A stretch of DNA of 64,000 nucleotides from Croceicoccus naphthovorans (GTDB lineage Bacteria > Pseudomonadota > Alphaproteobacteria > Sphingomonadales > Sphingomonadaceae). Location: assembly GCF_001028705.1 (NCBI RefSeq), contig NZ_CP011770.1:809501-873500 (forward strand), read 5' to 3'. The notes under the pieces are model-generated. The model was not told where the DNA came from and did no database searches. It saw only the letters and a list, made by a program, of their open reading frames with translations. The position numbers were made by a program, and so were the translations under genes. Shown here one piece after another: positions 31,689 through 41,735 of this stretch (within the stretch, counting starts at the first letter, position 1; each line of letters starts with the position of its first letter).

Positions 31689-31986
31689 CGCCCGCCCCCG
31701 GCGCGTTGTGGATGTCATTGGATGCGTTCTCCGTTCTGTCGTCTATGTCATCGACCTCGTCCCGGTGCCTGATGATGATCGTCGTGTTTTCCTTCGCGGC
31801 CCCTGCTTGGGACGTCGCCACGGCCTTGTCGGAACGGGCGTCAGCGGCGTCCTGTTGGACCGCTGCGGGCCGGAAGATCACGAACCAGACAGCCAGCCCG
31901 ATGAGGGCGAGGGTGGCGACTCCGGCGACCGCTTTGATTATCAGCGAGGCCCCGGTGAGGGACGTTGGGATGTTCGGAAAATCCAT
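31564..31986 (-). CDS. Rz-like inner-membrane spanin
   Basis: 140 residues with one N-terminal membrane helix (AVAGVATLALIGLAVWFVIF) and a long polar, probably coiled periplasmic part. Contains the start of the Rz1-like lipoprotein gene in an overlapping frame. Its start overlaps the preceding stop (TGATG). No endolysin or holin gene is evident nearby. Confidence 0.65.
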   Translation of the reverse strand: MDFPNIPTSLTGASLIIKAVAGVATLALIGLAVWFVIFRPAAVQQDAADARSDKAVATSQAGAAKENTTIIIRHRDEVDDIDDRTENASNDIHNAPGAGDEIDPDLHRAGIDSLCLHDGNSDRPACESVFQRDGFGLRPR

Positions 31987-32165
31987 CAGGCCACCGCCTC
32001 GAAGTCTCGATCAAACAGCGCGGCGTCTCGGGAGGTGATCCGGGTGATTGTCTGGCGGCCCTGTCGGAAGCGGACGCGGTACGCGACATCGTTACCATTG
32101 ATGGCGAGGAGTTCGGCCTTGAGGCCATCCTTGCGGCGGCGGTGCGTTTGGATGAAGTCGGTCAT
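31986..32165 (-). CDS. 59-aa basic phage protein
   Basis: MTDFIQTHRRRKDGLKAELL followed by AINGNDVAYRVRFRQGRQTI and an acidic end. Its start overlaps the HNH gene stop and its stop overlaps the Rz-like start. Unknown function. Confidence 0.55.
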   Translation of the reverse strand: MTDFIQTHRRRKDGLKAELLAINGNDVAYRVRFRQGRQTITRITSRDAALFDRDFEAVA

Positions 32166-32413
32166 TCGGTTTCCTTTCCGTAGGCTGCGCCGGTCACGCG
32201 GACGCCCTCGCGCAGCGTTGCGTAGAAGCTGGCGATGTCGCGGAGTTCGCGAATGGTGGCGTCCGACTTGAGCCGGTTGGCGCGGTTGCTGATGACGATG
32301 ACGTTGCCGGGGACGTATCCGAGCTTGGGCCGGATGCGGTCGAGCGAGGGGCTGTGGTCCTTACCGCCCCGACCGCCTTTGGCGATGTAGATCGGGATGC
32401 CCAGAATAGGCAT
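32162..32413 (-). pseudogene. HNH-type endonuclease, N-terminus missing
   Basis: 83 residues: MPILGIPIYIAKGGRGGKDH, SPSLDRIRPKLGYVPGNVIV, ISNRANRLKSDAT. This matches the C-terminal half of a phage HNH family (CPxLGIPL...SPSLDRIxPxxGYVxGNVxVISxRAN). The usual N-terminal half with the zinc-binding cysteines is gone; upstream codons read into a stop within 20 residues. This marks the deletion boundary of the element. Confidence 0.75.
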
Positions 32414-32722
32414 CACATTCGAGCAACTTTTCCGCGAGTTATCTGACAGTTAGGAATTTGGTCCTCGGCAAAAAGCCCTCAAAAGGCCCTCAAAAACCGT
32501 CTAATGCATTGGTTCGATGCCTTTTTCAGGACTCGGAATTGTCTCAGCGGCTTCGAATGGAAAGGTAGTTCAATGTCTCCTTTGCGCCCTCATGTCGGAC
32601 GTTCAGGCTCTAACAAACGATCCCTGAAAGCCAACAGGTAGCTTGCTCTAGTTATGCGCACCGCTGATGTTCGATGATGGTTGGCATTGCGTTGATCCTG
32701 GCACAACCGGCGCTATTTATCC
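32414..32722. other. Right junction region of the prophage
   Basis: About 310 nt without a gene. It holds a direct repeat of GCCCTCAAAA (near 32,480-32,500) and AT-rich DNA before the protease gene. No copy of the tRNA-Ser 3' end is present, so attR is missing or lies beyond a deletion. Confidence 0.5.
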
Positions 32723-33859
32723 ATGATGAGACAAACGTTGACGAAGCCAACGTCCTATGCGCGTCCGTGGATAGTGGTTCTGATCATCATGAACGTCTTT
32801 CTTCTCGCCGCCTCCGCAGCCCTCTTGATCAATCAATCCGCCCCGTTGGCCGAACCCCGCGTCGTCACTGCGCGGGGCGATCTTGGCGCGGATGAACGTG
32901 CTACAATCGATTTGTTTCGCAATGCGCGCGATTCAGTGGTGTTCATTTCCACCCGGCAGCGTGTGGCCGATTTCTGGACACGCAATGTCTATAGCGTGCC
33001 GCGCGGATCGGGCTCGGGTCTCGTATGGGACGAGGCAGGCCATATTGTGACCAATTTTCATGTCATCGAGGGCGCCTCCGAAGCGCAAATGCAGCTTGCC
33101 GACGGTCGCCAGTTTTCCGCCACGCTGGTCGGTGTTAGCCCACAACACGATCTTGCTGTCCTGAAAATAGGCGGTGCGGGCTTCACTGCGCCCGCGCGGG
33201 TGCCAATCGGGACAAGCAGCGACCTGCAGGTCGGACAGAATGTTTTCGCAATCGGAAACCCGTTCGGACTGGACTGGACCCTGACCAAGGGCATCGTTTC
33301 GGCGCTCGATCGTTCGCTGCCGAATGAGAATGGTCCCGACATCCGGCACCTCATCCAGACCGATGCCGCCATAAATCCCGGTAATTCGGGTGGTCCGCTG
33401 CTCGATTCCGCGGGCCGACTGATCGGGATCAATACAGCGATCTATAGTCCTTCCGGGGCATCGGCCGGGATCGGCTTTGCCGTGCCGGTCGATACGGTCA
33501 TGCGCGTTGTGCCGCAGCTCATTTCCGAGGGGCGCTATACGCGGCCCAGCCTTGGCGTTGAAAGCGATGACGATATAAACGACCGGCTCAAGCGCGCCTC
33601 GGGGATCGAGGGCGTTTTTGTCCTGCGGGTCGATCCCGGGTCATCTGCAGAGCGCGCCGGTCTGGTTGCTGCCCAGCGCACAAGGCGCGGGGTCGCTCCA
33701 GGGGACATCGTTACCGCTCTGAACGGCAAACCCGTTTCCAGAGTCGGCGATCTGCTCGCCCGGCTTGACGATTTTCGGGTCGGACAAAGCGTCGAACTTA
33801 CGCTGATGCGCGGCGGCGAAGAGCGAACAGCCAGGCTCGAACTCGAACCGGGAAGCTGA
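32723..33859 (+). CDS. DegP/HtrA-like serine protease with PDZ domain
   Basis: 378 residues: N-terminal membrane anchor (WIVVLIIMNVFLLAASAALL), trypsin-like domain with His113 (TNFHVIEG), Asp143 (QHDLAVLKI) and Ser222 (NPGNSGGPLLD), then one PDZ domain (about 275-375). Periplasmic quality-control protease of the type often annotated 2-alkenal reductase. It opens the stress island and faces the two Hsp20 genes, as in transmissible heat-resistance loci. Confidence 0.92.
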   Translation: MMRQTLTKPTSYARPWIVVLIIMNVFLLAASAALLINQSAPLAEPRVVTARGDLGADERATIDLFRNARDSVVFISTRQRVADFWTRNVYSVPRGSGSGLVWDEAGHIVTNFHVIEGASEAQMQLADGRQFSATLVGVSPQHDLAVLKIGGAGFTAPARVPIGTSSDLQVGQNVFAIGNPFGLDWTLTKGIVSALDRSLPNENGPDIRHLIQTDAAINPGNSGGPLLDSAGRLIGINTAIYSPSGASAGIGFAVPVDTVMRVVPQLISEGRYTRPSLGVESDDDINDRLKRASGIEGVFVLRVDPGSSAERAGLVAAQRTRRGVAPGDIVTALNGKPVSRVGDLLARLDDFRVGQSVELTLMRGGEERTARLELEPGS

Positions 33860-33909
33860 TGCAAGAAGAAGGGCCGGTCCACTGGTAGGACCGGCCCTCA
33901 CGGCTGCCA

Positions 33910-34410
33910 TTAACCGGCGTTGATGGGGATTGTCTTGCGTCCCTTTGCCGCTTCTGCGGTACGCGGAACCGTAACGGTCAGAACACCATTACGGAAGGCC
34001 GCCTCGACCTTGTCCTCGTCGATCTGCGAAGGCAGGCCGATGCGACGTTCGAAGCGGCCATAGCTGCGTTCCGAATAGCCGCGTTCCTCGTCGCTGGTTT
34101 CGGACTTCTTTTCGCCCCGGATCACCAGCTGGTGATCGTCCAGGCTGATTTCGATGTCCTTTTCTTCCATGCCCGGCAACTCGGCCGTGACCCGGATTTC
34201 CTTGTCGTTTTCCGACAATTCGAGCCGCGGCCAGCCAAGGCTGCGTCCGATGGACGGCAGCGAGGGCATGGAAAACCCGCGAAACATGTCGTCGAACAAG
34301 CGATTGATATCCCGATGAAGCGACATCACCGGATGATCGACCCGCTCCTCCTGCCGGGGAGCGATGTCCTGACCCTGGCTTTTCCAGGGAATGAGATCGC
34401 GAATTGCCAT
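33910..34410 (-). CDS. Hsp20 small heat-shock protein
   Basis: 166 residues from the ATG at 34,410 (AGGAGGAATG upstream). Alpha-crystallin domain from about residue 55; the closing motif is FRNGVLTVTVPR (GVLTVTVP), and LPGMEEKDIEISLDDHQLVI is the usual core. ATP-independent holdase. Likely co-transcribed with the second hsp20 upstream. Confidence 0.95.
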   Translation of the reverse strand: MAIRDLIPWKSQGQDIAPRQEERVDHPVMSLHRDINRLFDDMFRGFSMPSLPSIGRSLGWPRLELSENDKEIRVTAELPGMEEKDIEISLDDHQLVIRGEKKSETSDEERGYSERSYGRFERRIGLPSQIDEDKVEAAFRNGVLTVTVPRTAEAAKGRKTIPINAG

Positions 34411-34512
34411 CTCGACATTCCTCCTGTTTTCCGACTGGTTCAGGCAAGCTCCGTCAAGCGGGGCAGGTGCGGTGGCACCCACCCCGCCGAGGATTTGCCC
34501 GGTAATTGAGGC

Positions 34513-34989
34513 TTAGGCCGCCTTGTCTTCGGTCAGCTGCGGCGTGTCGTCATTGACATGCTCGCGGCTTCCGATGGCGATCTTGCGCGGCTTGAGCGAT
34601 TCCGGGACGATCCGCTGGAGCGAGATCGTCAACATGCCGTGCTCGTAATCCGCATCGCGCACTTCGACATAGTCGGCCAGCTGGAACCGGCGCTCGAACG
34701 CACGGGCAGCGATACCGCGATGAACGAATTCAACACCGTCTTCGTCCTTCTCGGTCTTCTGACCGGAGATGACGAGCTGGTTCTGCTGTGCAGTGATGTC
34801 GATTTCGTCCGGACGGAAGCCGGCCGCCGCCAGGGTGATCCGGTAGCTGTCTTCGCCGGTGCGGACGATGTCGAAGGGTGGGTAGCCATCCTGCGTTTCG
34901 GCGCGGAAGCTGTTCTCGAGCGCATCGAAAAGCCGATCGAAGCCGACCGTCGAGCGGCGATAGGGGGTCAAATCAAATGCAGTTCTCAT
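34513..34989 (-). CDS. Hsp20 (IbpA-like) small heat-shock protein
   Basis: 158 residues from the ATG at 34,989 (AAGGAGG upstream). IbpA-type start MRTAFDLTPYRRSTVGFDRL and crystallin core (YRITLAAAGFRPDEIDIT, AFERRFQLADYVEV, YEHGMLTISLQR). A second, divergent sHsp next to the first is common; the two may co-assemble. An RpoH-like promoter lies about 105-130 nt upstream. Confidence 0.95.
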   Translation of the reverse strand: MRTAFDLTPYRRSTVGFDRLFDALENSFRAETQDGYPPFDIVRTGEDSYRITLAAAGFRPDEIDITAQQNQLVISGQKTEKDEDGVEFVHRGIAARAFERRFQLADYVEVRDADYEHGMLTISLQRIVPESLKPRKIAIGSREHVNDDTPQLTEDKAA

Positions 34990-35093
34990 TTCCAAATCCT
35001 CCTTGTTGAGCAATCTGGGCATGAGAGGCGCCGGGAACCAAGAGCCGACGCCCTCTGTCCAACCGGACCCGTTATGGCATCCGGTATTAACGC

Positions 35094-35121
35094 AATTAGG
35101 AATCGCGCAATTGGTTTCAAG
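35094..35121 (-). promoter_or_regulatory. RpoH-like promoter for the hsp20 pair
   Basis: Minus strand CTTGAA, 15-nt spacer, CCTAATT, close to the alphaproteobacterial sigma-32 pattern. A near-perfect AT palindrome (CGATAAAAA/TTTTTATCG, 35,125-35,143) sits just upstream. Confidence 0.6.
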
Positions 35122-35163
35122 ACCCGATAAAAATTTTTTATCGTCTTGTTTTCAGTGTTTTGC

Positions 35164-35200
35164 AAGAGAAAACCAGGCACACCGATAGAGGTGCGCCTGG
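35164..35200 (-). terminator. Terminator after the YdcH-like gene
   Basis: Minus strand stem CCAGGCGCACC with GGTGTGCCTGG, followed by TTTTCTCTT. Confidence 0.7.
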
Positions 35201-35238
35201 CCTTCTTCCAGGAGAGAATATGATTGGATGCAGTCCGT

Positions 35239-35430
35239 TTACGCGGTCAGCCGATCGCTGCTCGCGTGATCGGAAGTCCAGCTTTGCATCTGGTCCTTGA
35301 GCGCCAGTTTGAGCTTCTTCAGCCGGGCAATCAGAACTTCGTCAGGCCGGGGTCGTTTGCTTTCCAGCCGGATTTCGTCCTCCAGCCGCGCATGTTCGCG
35401 TGAAAGATAGTCCAGATACCTGTCGGTCAT
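35239..35430 (-). CDS. YdcH-like small protein (DUF465)
   Basis: 63 residues: YLSREHARLEDEIRLESKRP and LIARLKKLKLALKDQM form a helical hairpin typical of DUF465. Function unknown; frequent in sphingomonads. It sits between groEL and the hsp20 genes. Confidence 0.8.
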   Translation of the reverse strand: MTDRYLDYLSREHARLEDEIRLESKRPRPDEVLIARLKKLKLALKDQMQSWTSDHASSDRLTA

Positions 35431-35550
35431 TATCTACTCCTCTCTCATTCGACCGATTTTCCGATGTTGCCGCGTTTGAAGCCTGCCTCGCCCAGAACGG
35501 CGTGTGCAGGCGCCCGGGCAGCACTGCCGCCAGCGGTGTGCTTGAGGATG

Positions 35551-35579
35551 GGAGAGCGCGGGGTCACACCGCGCTCTCC
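35551..35579 (-). terminator. Hairpin after groEL
   Basis: Perfect 11-bp stem GGAGAGCGCGG / CCGCGCTCTCC with a 7-nt loop directly after the groEL stop; no T-run, so termination may be partial. Confidence 0.55.
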
Positions 35580-35587
35580 TCATCGGA

Positions 35588-37574
<1,987 letters not shown>

Positions 37575-37643
37575 GCATAACCTCCATTACAAAGCGAAAT
37601 GACTTACAGCGCCTTCCCCGGATGATCGGCGAGAGACTTTGGC

Positions 37644-37672
37644 GATCTAGTTTTGGCGAAAACGGCTTCAAG
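37644..37672 (-). promoter_or_regulatory. RpoH-like promoter of groESL
   Basis: Minus strand CTTGAA, 16-nt spacer, CTAGATC. No CIRCE operator (TTAGCACTC) is present, so control is more likely by sigma-32 than HrcA. Confidence 0.5.
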
Positions 37673-37836
37673 AGGTCCGAGCAAAATTTTTTGGCACTCA
37701 CCGATCGCGACTGCCAATAGCCATTTTCCGTTCGCCTTATCAGGGTCTTGACGGTCTAAAATCGACTCACAAAATATCCCGAGCGGAGTAATCCGCGGTG
37801 AGTGACCAGCGGCAAGGCAGAAAGGAGGATGTTTCC

Positions 37837-38070
37837 ATGTCGCAACCATTCGCACGCTACCTGCATCCCTTCGATGTAGCGCATCATCCCGCGCTTGAGC
37901 CCGAAGTGAAGCGAGCCATCCTGGCTTCCTGGGCGTCTGATCGGCATGCCGTCGAAAACCAGCCGGCGATGCGCCAGCCCCCCGAACTCAAAGGTCCGGT
38001 TTCCGTTGACGACGTATTCGCGGCGCTGCGCTCGCTCGACGGCCCGGACAGCCAGCCCACGCTGCAATGA
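37837..38070 (+). CDS. Hypothetical protein upstream of usg (77 aa)
   Basis: MSQPFARYLHPFDVAHHPAL start, AAAGGAGGA 7-15 nt upstream. The HPFDVLxHPxLxxxEKRAILASWASD-type pattern is a small alphaproteobacterial family of unknown function. The last bases overlap the usg start (ATGA). Confidence 0.75.
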   Translation: MSQPFARYLHPFDVAHHPALEPEVKRAILASWASDRHAVENQPAMRQPPELKGPVSVDDVFAALRSLDGPDSQPTLQ

Positions 38071-38336
38071 CCGATCGCGCTTTTCTGGTTCAGCTGGACG
38101 GATATGGGCTGACCACGGCAGAAATCTGCTATTTCATGCCGGATCACCCCTCGCTTGTGCAGATCTATGCATGGCAGGAATACGACGCAGCACCGGATTT
38201 TCCGGTGTTGTTCGATTTCCTCGCACATTGGCGGCGGGAGATCGAAGCGGAGATCAGGTCAGTCCGTATCGCACACGAAAAGATGATCCGGCCAGCGAGC
38301 TGGCGTTCTGCCGACGGGGTGATTTCTTGGGAGTAG
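38067..38336 (+). CDS. Usg family protein
   Basis: 89 residues: YGLTTAEICYFMPDHPSLVQ then YAWQEYDAAPDFPVLFDFLA matches the Usg family, small proteins of unknown function in alphaproteobacteria. Coupled to the preceding gene by ATGA overlap. Confidence 0.85.
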   Translation: MTDRAFLVQLDGYGLTTAEICYFMPDHPSLVQIYAWQEYDAAPDFPVLFDFLAHWRREIEAEIRSVRIAHEKMIRPASWRSADGVISWE

Positions 38337-38599
38337 TCCTGCCGGGCGATTGCGCCTGCAGGCTCGGATTCATGCTTATGGAAATGGAATGCTACCTAGA
38401 AATCTGGTAACCTTCGCCCACTTGATTGGCAGCTTTACCATTTTCTCGCACTGAAATCTGCCAGTCGGTGTCCGATCAAATCATTCATTGAGGTGGCAAG
38501 CTCGGAATTTATGCGGGCCTAGCTGCGGGCCCCGGCACCGGATGGAAACAGCTTTCTGATTACGCTGCAATAAATTGAGCGATCAGCGACGTAGCTTTT

Positions 38600-39268
38600 T
38601 CGGGACTAATTGTTCGAGCGTTTCAGCAGCCGGTTTGGCCCGGCCGAGCCCAATCCGGGCCTCGATCCCGAACGGGCGACCAGTTTCGAAATCGGCGGCA
38701 GCACCCGGCTCGGACGGACCCGGCTGTTCGGTTCGGTCTTCTACAGCAAGCTCGACGATGCGCTCGTCACGATGCGCACAGCCCAAGATCTCAATCGCCG
38801 GGAGAATATCGGTTCGGCCGACTATTACGGCGCGGAACTGGGTGTCGATGCGCAGTTCTCGCCGACGCTTCAGGCGGGGCTGAATTACAGTTACATCCAT
38901 CGCAGTTTCGACATCGGGTCAGCGCCGCTGGGAGGCTTCGTCCGGGAGTTCCGGCTGACCGATGTTCCCAGCCACAAGGGTTTGTCTGGATGTCCTGGGA
39001 GCTGATGAACGGTCTAACGGTCCTGCCGAGCATCGAATTCGCATCTGGCCGCACCACAATGGAAGCAGCGACCGCAAGCGGCGATACGCCGGTCTGCTAC
39101 GATCTCAAGGGTTATGTAACGGCTACGCTGCGCCTCGAATATTCAGTGAACGAGCATGTCACCCTTGGCATCGGCGCGCGGAACCTGTTTGACGAATATT
39201 ATACGCTAACAGATGGATTTCCCGAGCCTGGGCGCAGCGTGTTCATGACCGCCAGGGGCAGATTCTAA
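38600..39268 (+). pseudogene. TonB-dependent receptor C-terminal remnant
   Basis: The last third of an outer-membrane receptor barrel: LFERFSSRFGP ... NPGLDPERATSFEIGG ... SADYYGAELGVDAQF, then after a frameshift near 38,985 LGIGARNLFDEYYTLTDGFP and the terminal phenylalanine typical of barrels. No plug or start region is present. The remnant suggests an earlier deletion or insertion here. Confidence 0.8.
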
Positions 39269-39669
39269 GCCGCTTCTGTCTTCGGTTTCGTTGTAACGTT
39301 CGGTTATGCATCAGCCATTGTACCACGCTTCGCGGAGCACTAGGATTGACCCGCGAAATCAGATTGGACGGCTGCGAGAGAAGAGAAAGCTGCTGATGGG
39401 CTTGTGGCTCCACGCTGTGCCACAGGTTGAAGAGTCGCAATTCGAACAGCACTGATGCGGAAAGCGCCGCAGGCGTCAGACAGGTACGCTCGCAACCAGC
39501 CTCCTCGCAGAGGCGATCTGTACCCGACCAACTCATGTTCAGGCAGAGCGCCTTTCCGTTTGGACAGACCGACTACTGGTGACTAGCGGCCGTCATCGAC
39601 ACTCGCTATTAGTTGCGAACTAATCGCAATAAGAAAAATCAGGGGGGAGGAATCAGAAAGGACAGACTA
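39269..39669. other. Non-coding gap
   Basis: 400 nt after the receptor remnant with no credible gene on either strand; a purine-rich GGGGGGAGGAATCAG precedes the next start. Confidence 0.5.
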
Positions 39670-40068
39670 ATGACCCGCCATTTTCCGCCGCTGAATCTTG
39701 ATGCGGTTGCCTGCCGTACAGTTATTGTCGAGGGGGCCCGGTGCTGGCGGAAAGCACGCGATACCGGACAAGCGGTACAGCCATCCCTCTACCAGATGTT
39801 CGTATTTCACGACTGTGAAATGCTTGCACCCGTATTCGATAGCCTGATGAGCCTGTGCGAAAATGCACTTGGACGGCAGGTCGTGGTTGGCAGTGCTGTG
39901 GCCTTGTCCGAAGACGAAACCATGCTTCTCGGCCTGCTCGACGGATCGATGCAACGATGTACGTGCATTGACTGCATGAATGAAACGGCGGCGAGTCTGG
40001 ATTGTGCAATCAGTTCGACCCAGATCATGATCGGGACACCGACCTATCCATCCAACATGGTCCAATGA
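39670..40068 (+). CDS. Hypothetical protein (132 aa)
   Basis: MTRHFPPLNLDAVACRTVIV start. Contains LYQMFVFHDCEMLAPVFDSL and a Cys cluster (CTCIDCMNETAASLDC). The pattern recurs in sphingomonad plasmid or island proteins of unknown role. The exonuclease gene follows after 50 nt. Confidence 0.6.
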   Translation: MTRHFPPLNLDAVACRTVIVEGARCWRKARDTGQAVQPSLYQMFVFHDCEMLAPVFDSLMSLCENALGRQVVVGSAVALSEDETMLLGLLDGSMQRCTCIDCMNETAASLDCAISSTQIMIGTPTYPSNMVQ

Positions 40069-40118
40069 ACCCTTGAGGCGAGCCAACCGGCTCCAACGAC
40101 AAGACCTGATCCAGAACC

Positions 40119-40682
40119 ATGTATATGATTGCGATCGATTTCGAAGCTTCCTGCCTGCCCCAACATGGTCGCTCCTATCCCATAGAAGTGGGCATCTCCG
40201 TAGACGGTCTTACGTCCCGATCCTGGCTGATCCGTCCGCATGTCAGTTGGGCGGACTGGACCTGGACCGAGGAAGCCGAACGTCTCCACCGTCTTTCGCA
40301 AGTCAGACTCTGGCGCGATGGACTCCCGGTCGAACGGGTCGCCGCGGAGCTTGCCGAAGCGCTGGGCGGAGCGCAGGTCATCGCGGACAATTTGATCGAT
40401 GCCTATTGGCTCGAAACGCTTTACGAAGCAGCGGCGCAGCCTTGCCCGGTGGAGATCCAATGTATCGGCGAAATACTGCGGGAATCCGGTCTCAAGAGCG
40501 ATGTCATCTTTGCCGCACAGACCCGTATCGATGCCCTGGGATTTGGAAGACATCGTGCCGGAGAGGACGCGCGCTGGCTGGCTGCGTTGCTAATGGAACT
40601 CGAGAAGCAGATGCAGGCAAGGGACCGGTCCTTGCTTCGGGCAACCCGCCCCACGGAATTGCTGGCCTATGCCAACACCTAG
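40119..40682 (+). CDS. DEDDh 3'-5' exonuclease (RNase T/DnaQ-like)
   Basis: 187 residues. Exo I is IAIDFEASCLP (D-x-E), Exo II region VIADNLIDAYWLETLY and Exo III ends with the HRAGEDARW His-x4-Asp. Single-domain exonuclease; nucleic-acid substrate unknown. Confidence 0.82.
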   Translation: MYMIAIDFEASCLPQHGRSYPIEVGISVDGLTSRSWLIRPHVSWADWTWTEEAERLHRLSQVRLWRDGLPVERVAAELAEALGGAQVIADNLIDAYWLETLYEAAAQPCPVEIQCIGEILRESGLKSDVIFAAQTRIDALGFGRHRAGEDARWLAALLMELEKQMQARDRSLLRATRPTELLAYANT

Positions 40683-40739
40683 CAAATTGAATTAGCATGA
40701 TCTGCGTGGAAACCAGGCCGACCGTCGAGGTAGATTGCC

Positions 40740-41105
40740 TCATTCAGATTGAACATCATTCTGTTCGAGGAGTTCAGCCAGGACAACCGCATGATTCACT
40801 CGGCTGTCGCGAGCGGCATAGAGCAAAGTCACATCGCCCTGATCGGCAAGATCGCACAGTTCGCTTACAGCTTCGCTATTTGCTTTCAGTTCCTCGCAGT
40901 AGCGATCGCTAAATTCCTCGAATCGAGCCGGATCGTGGTCGAACCATTTGCGCAACCCTGTGCTTGGCGCGATCTCCTTGAGCCAGAGATCGAGTTTCGC
41001 GGATTCCTTCGACACCCCCCTCGGCCAGATGCGGTCCACCAGCACCCGCTTCCCGTCAGTGCTTGCGGGAGCATCATAAATTCGCTTGATGCGAAAAGTG
41101 CCCAT
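40740..41105 (-). CDS. DUF488 family protein
   Basis: 121 residues from the ATG at 41,105, overlapping the upstream stop (TAATG). IYDAPASTDGKRVLVDRIWP, RGVSKESAKLDLWLKEIAPS and VTLLYAARDSRVNHAVVLAE are diagnostic of DUF488 (YeaO-like), whose function is unknown. Confidence 0.9.
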   Translation of the reverse strand: MGTFRIKRIYDAPASTDGKRVLVDRIWPRGVSKESAKLDLWLKEIAPSTGLRKWFDHDPARFEEFSDRYCEELKANSEAVSELCDLADQGDVTLLYAARDSRVNHAVVLAELLEQNDVQSE

Positions 41106-41431
41106 TATCGCCCGCCCTTGCTTCCCCGGTTGATCCACGCTGGCGGATCGCTTGCCGGAAAGGACTCGATCGAGGCTTCGTCGACCTCGTCGAAGAGTCC
41201 ATCATTGAGCAATTGCCGGACCTGTCGAGCGATCTCCGCGACCAGTCCGTCGCGCACAGGTCTGTCAGTGGAATCCTGCCGGGACGCCACGCAGCCACAG
41301 AACCGCTCATCGACCACCTCATCGATCAGGTCGCTCAATTCGCAGTCTTCGGCCCGATAGCGCTCGGCGATGTGGCGAACGGCCTGCGTGAGCTGCTCAG
41401 GGTCGATCGGATCATCATATTCATGCGTCAT
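41105..41431 (-). CDS. Hypothetical protein (108 aa)
   Basis: MTHEYDDPIDPEQLTQAVRH start at 41,431. Acidic and helical; the FDEVDEASIESFPASDPPAW segment is a short conserved motif (ESFPASDPPA) found in many small bacterial proteins. Coupled to DUF488 by TAATG overlap. Confidence 0.7.
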   Translation of the reverse strand: MTHEYDDPIDPEQLTQAVRHIAERYRAEDCELSDLIDEVVDERFCGCVASRQDSTDRPVRDGLVAEIARQVRQLLNDGLFDEVDEASIESFPASDPPAWINRGSKGGR

Positions 41432-41497
41432 GCCATTTGCTCCTGCTCTGGTAGGGCAAGGTGAAGTCGAGGCAGCGCCGGGAACGGACATGTCATT

Positions 41498-41734
41498 CTA
41501 GGCGAGGGTGAACATCGTGACCATGCCACCGATGGCAATGCCGAATGCCATCATCATGATACCGGCAATCCGCAGAATGTAGGTCAACGGATCGCTATTT
41601 TCGTTCACCGATGAGGCCGGACGCGGCGGCCGTCCGACGAGGCGCCTGACAAAGTCCTGCCGAAAAGCCATGGAGAAGCCGATCACGGCCAGGATCAAAC
41701 CGAAGACATCGATGATCAGGACGTAGGCGGGCAC
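41498..41734 (-). CDS. Small two-helix membrane protein (78 aa)
   Basis: GTG start at 41,734 with AAGGAGGATGAC upstream, 2 nt from the metB stop. Two transmembrane helices (VLIIDVFGLILAVIGFSMAF; LRIAGIMMMAFGIAIGGMVT). Last gene of the sulphur operon; could modulate transport but nothing specific is known. Confidence 0.65.
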   Translation of the reverse strand: MPAYVLIIDVFGLILAVIGFSMAFRQDFVRRLVGRPPRPASSVNENSDPLTYILRIAGIMMMAFGIAIGGMVTMFTLA

Positions 41735-41735
41735 G

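Larger units (their letters stand above)
15140..32430 (-). mobile_element. Deleted T7-like temperate prophage / satellite-like element
   Basis: A 17.3-kb block of almost only minus-strand genes from tRNA-Ser to a truncated HNH gene. T7-family hallmarks are a gp6-type exonuclease, a gp17-type tail-fibre N-terminus, a gp19-type large terminase, nested Rz/Rz1 and T7-end-like non-coding DNA. Integrase plus about twenty tiny genes form the early side. RNA polymerase, replication proteins, portal, capsid and tail tube genes are missing. The right border is placed where the HNH gene loses its N-terminus. An IS66 element (27,717-30,815) sits inside it. Confidence 0.85.

Noticed and set aside
32430..32720. 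attR candidate
   Set aside because: GGTTCGAT occurs once near 32,515 but the adjacent bases do not match the tRNA-Ser 3' end.
37600..37836. CIRCE/HrcA operator before groES
   Set aside because: Neither TTAGCACTC nor its inverted partner is present.
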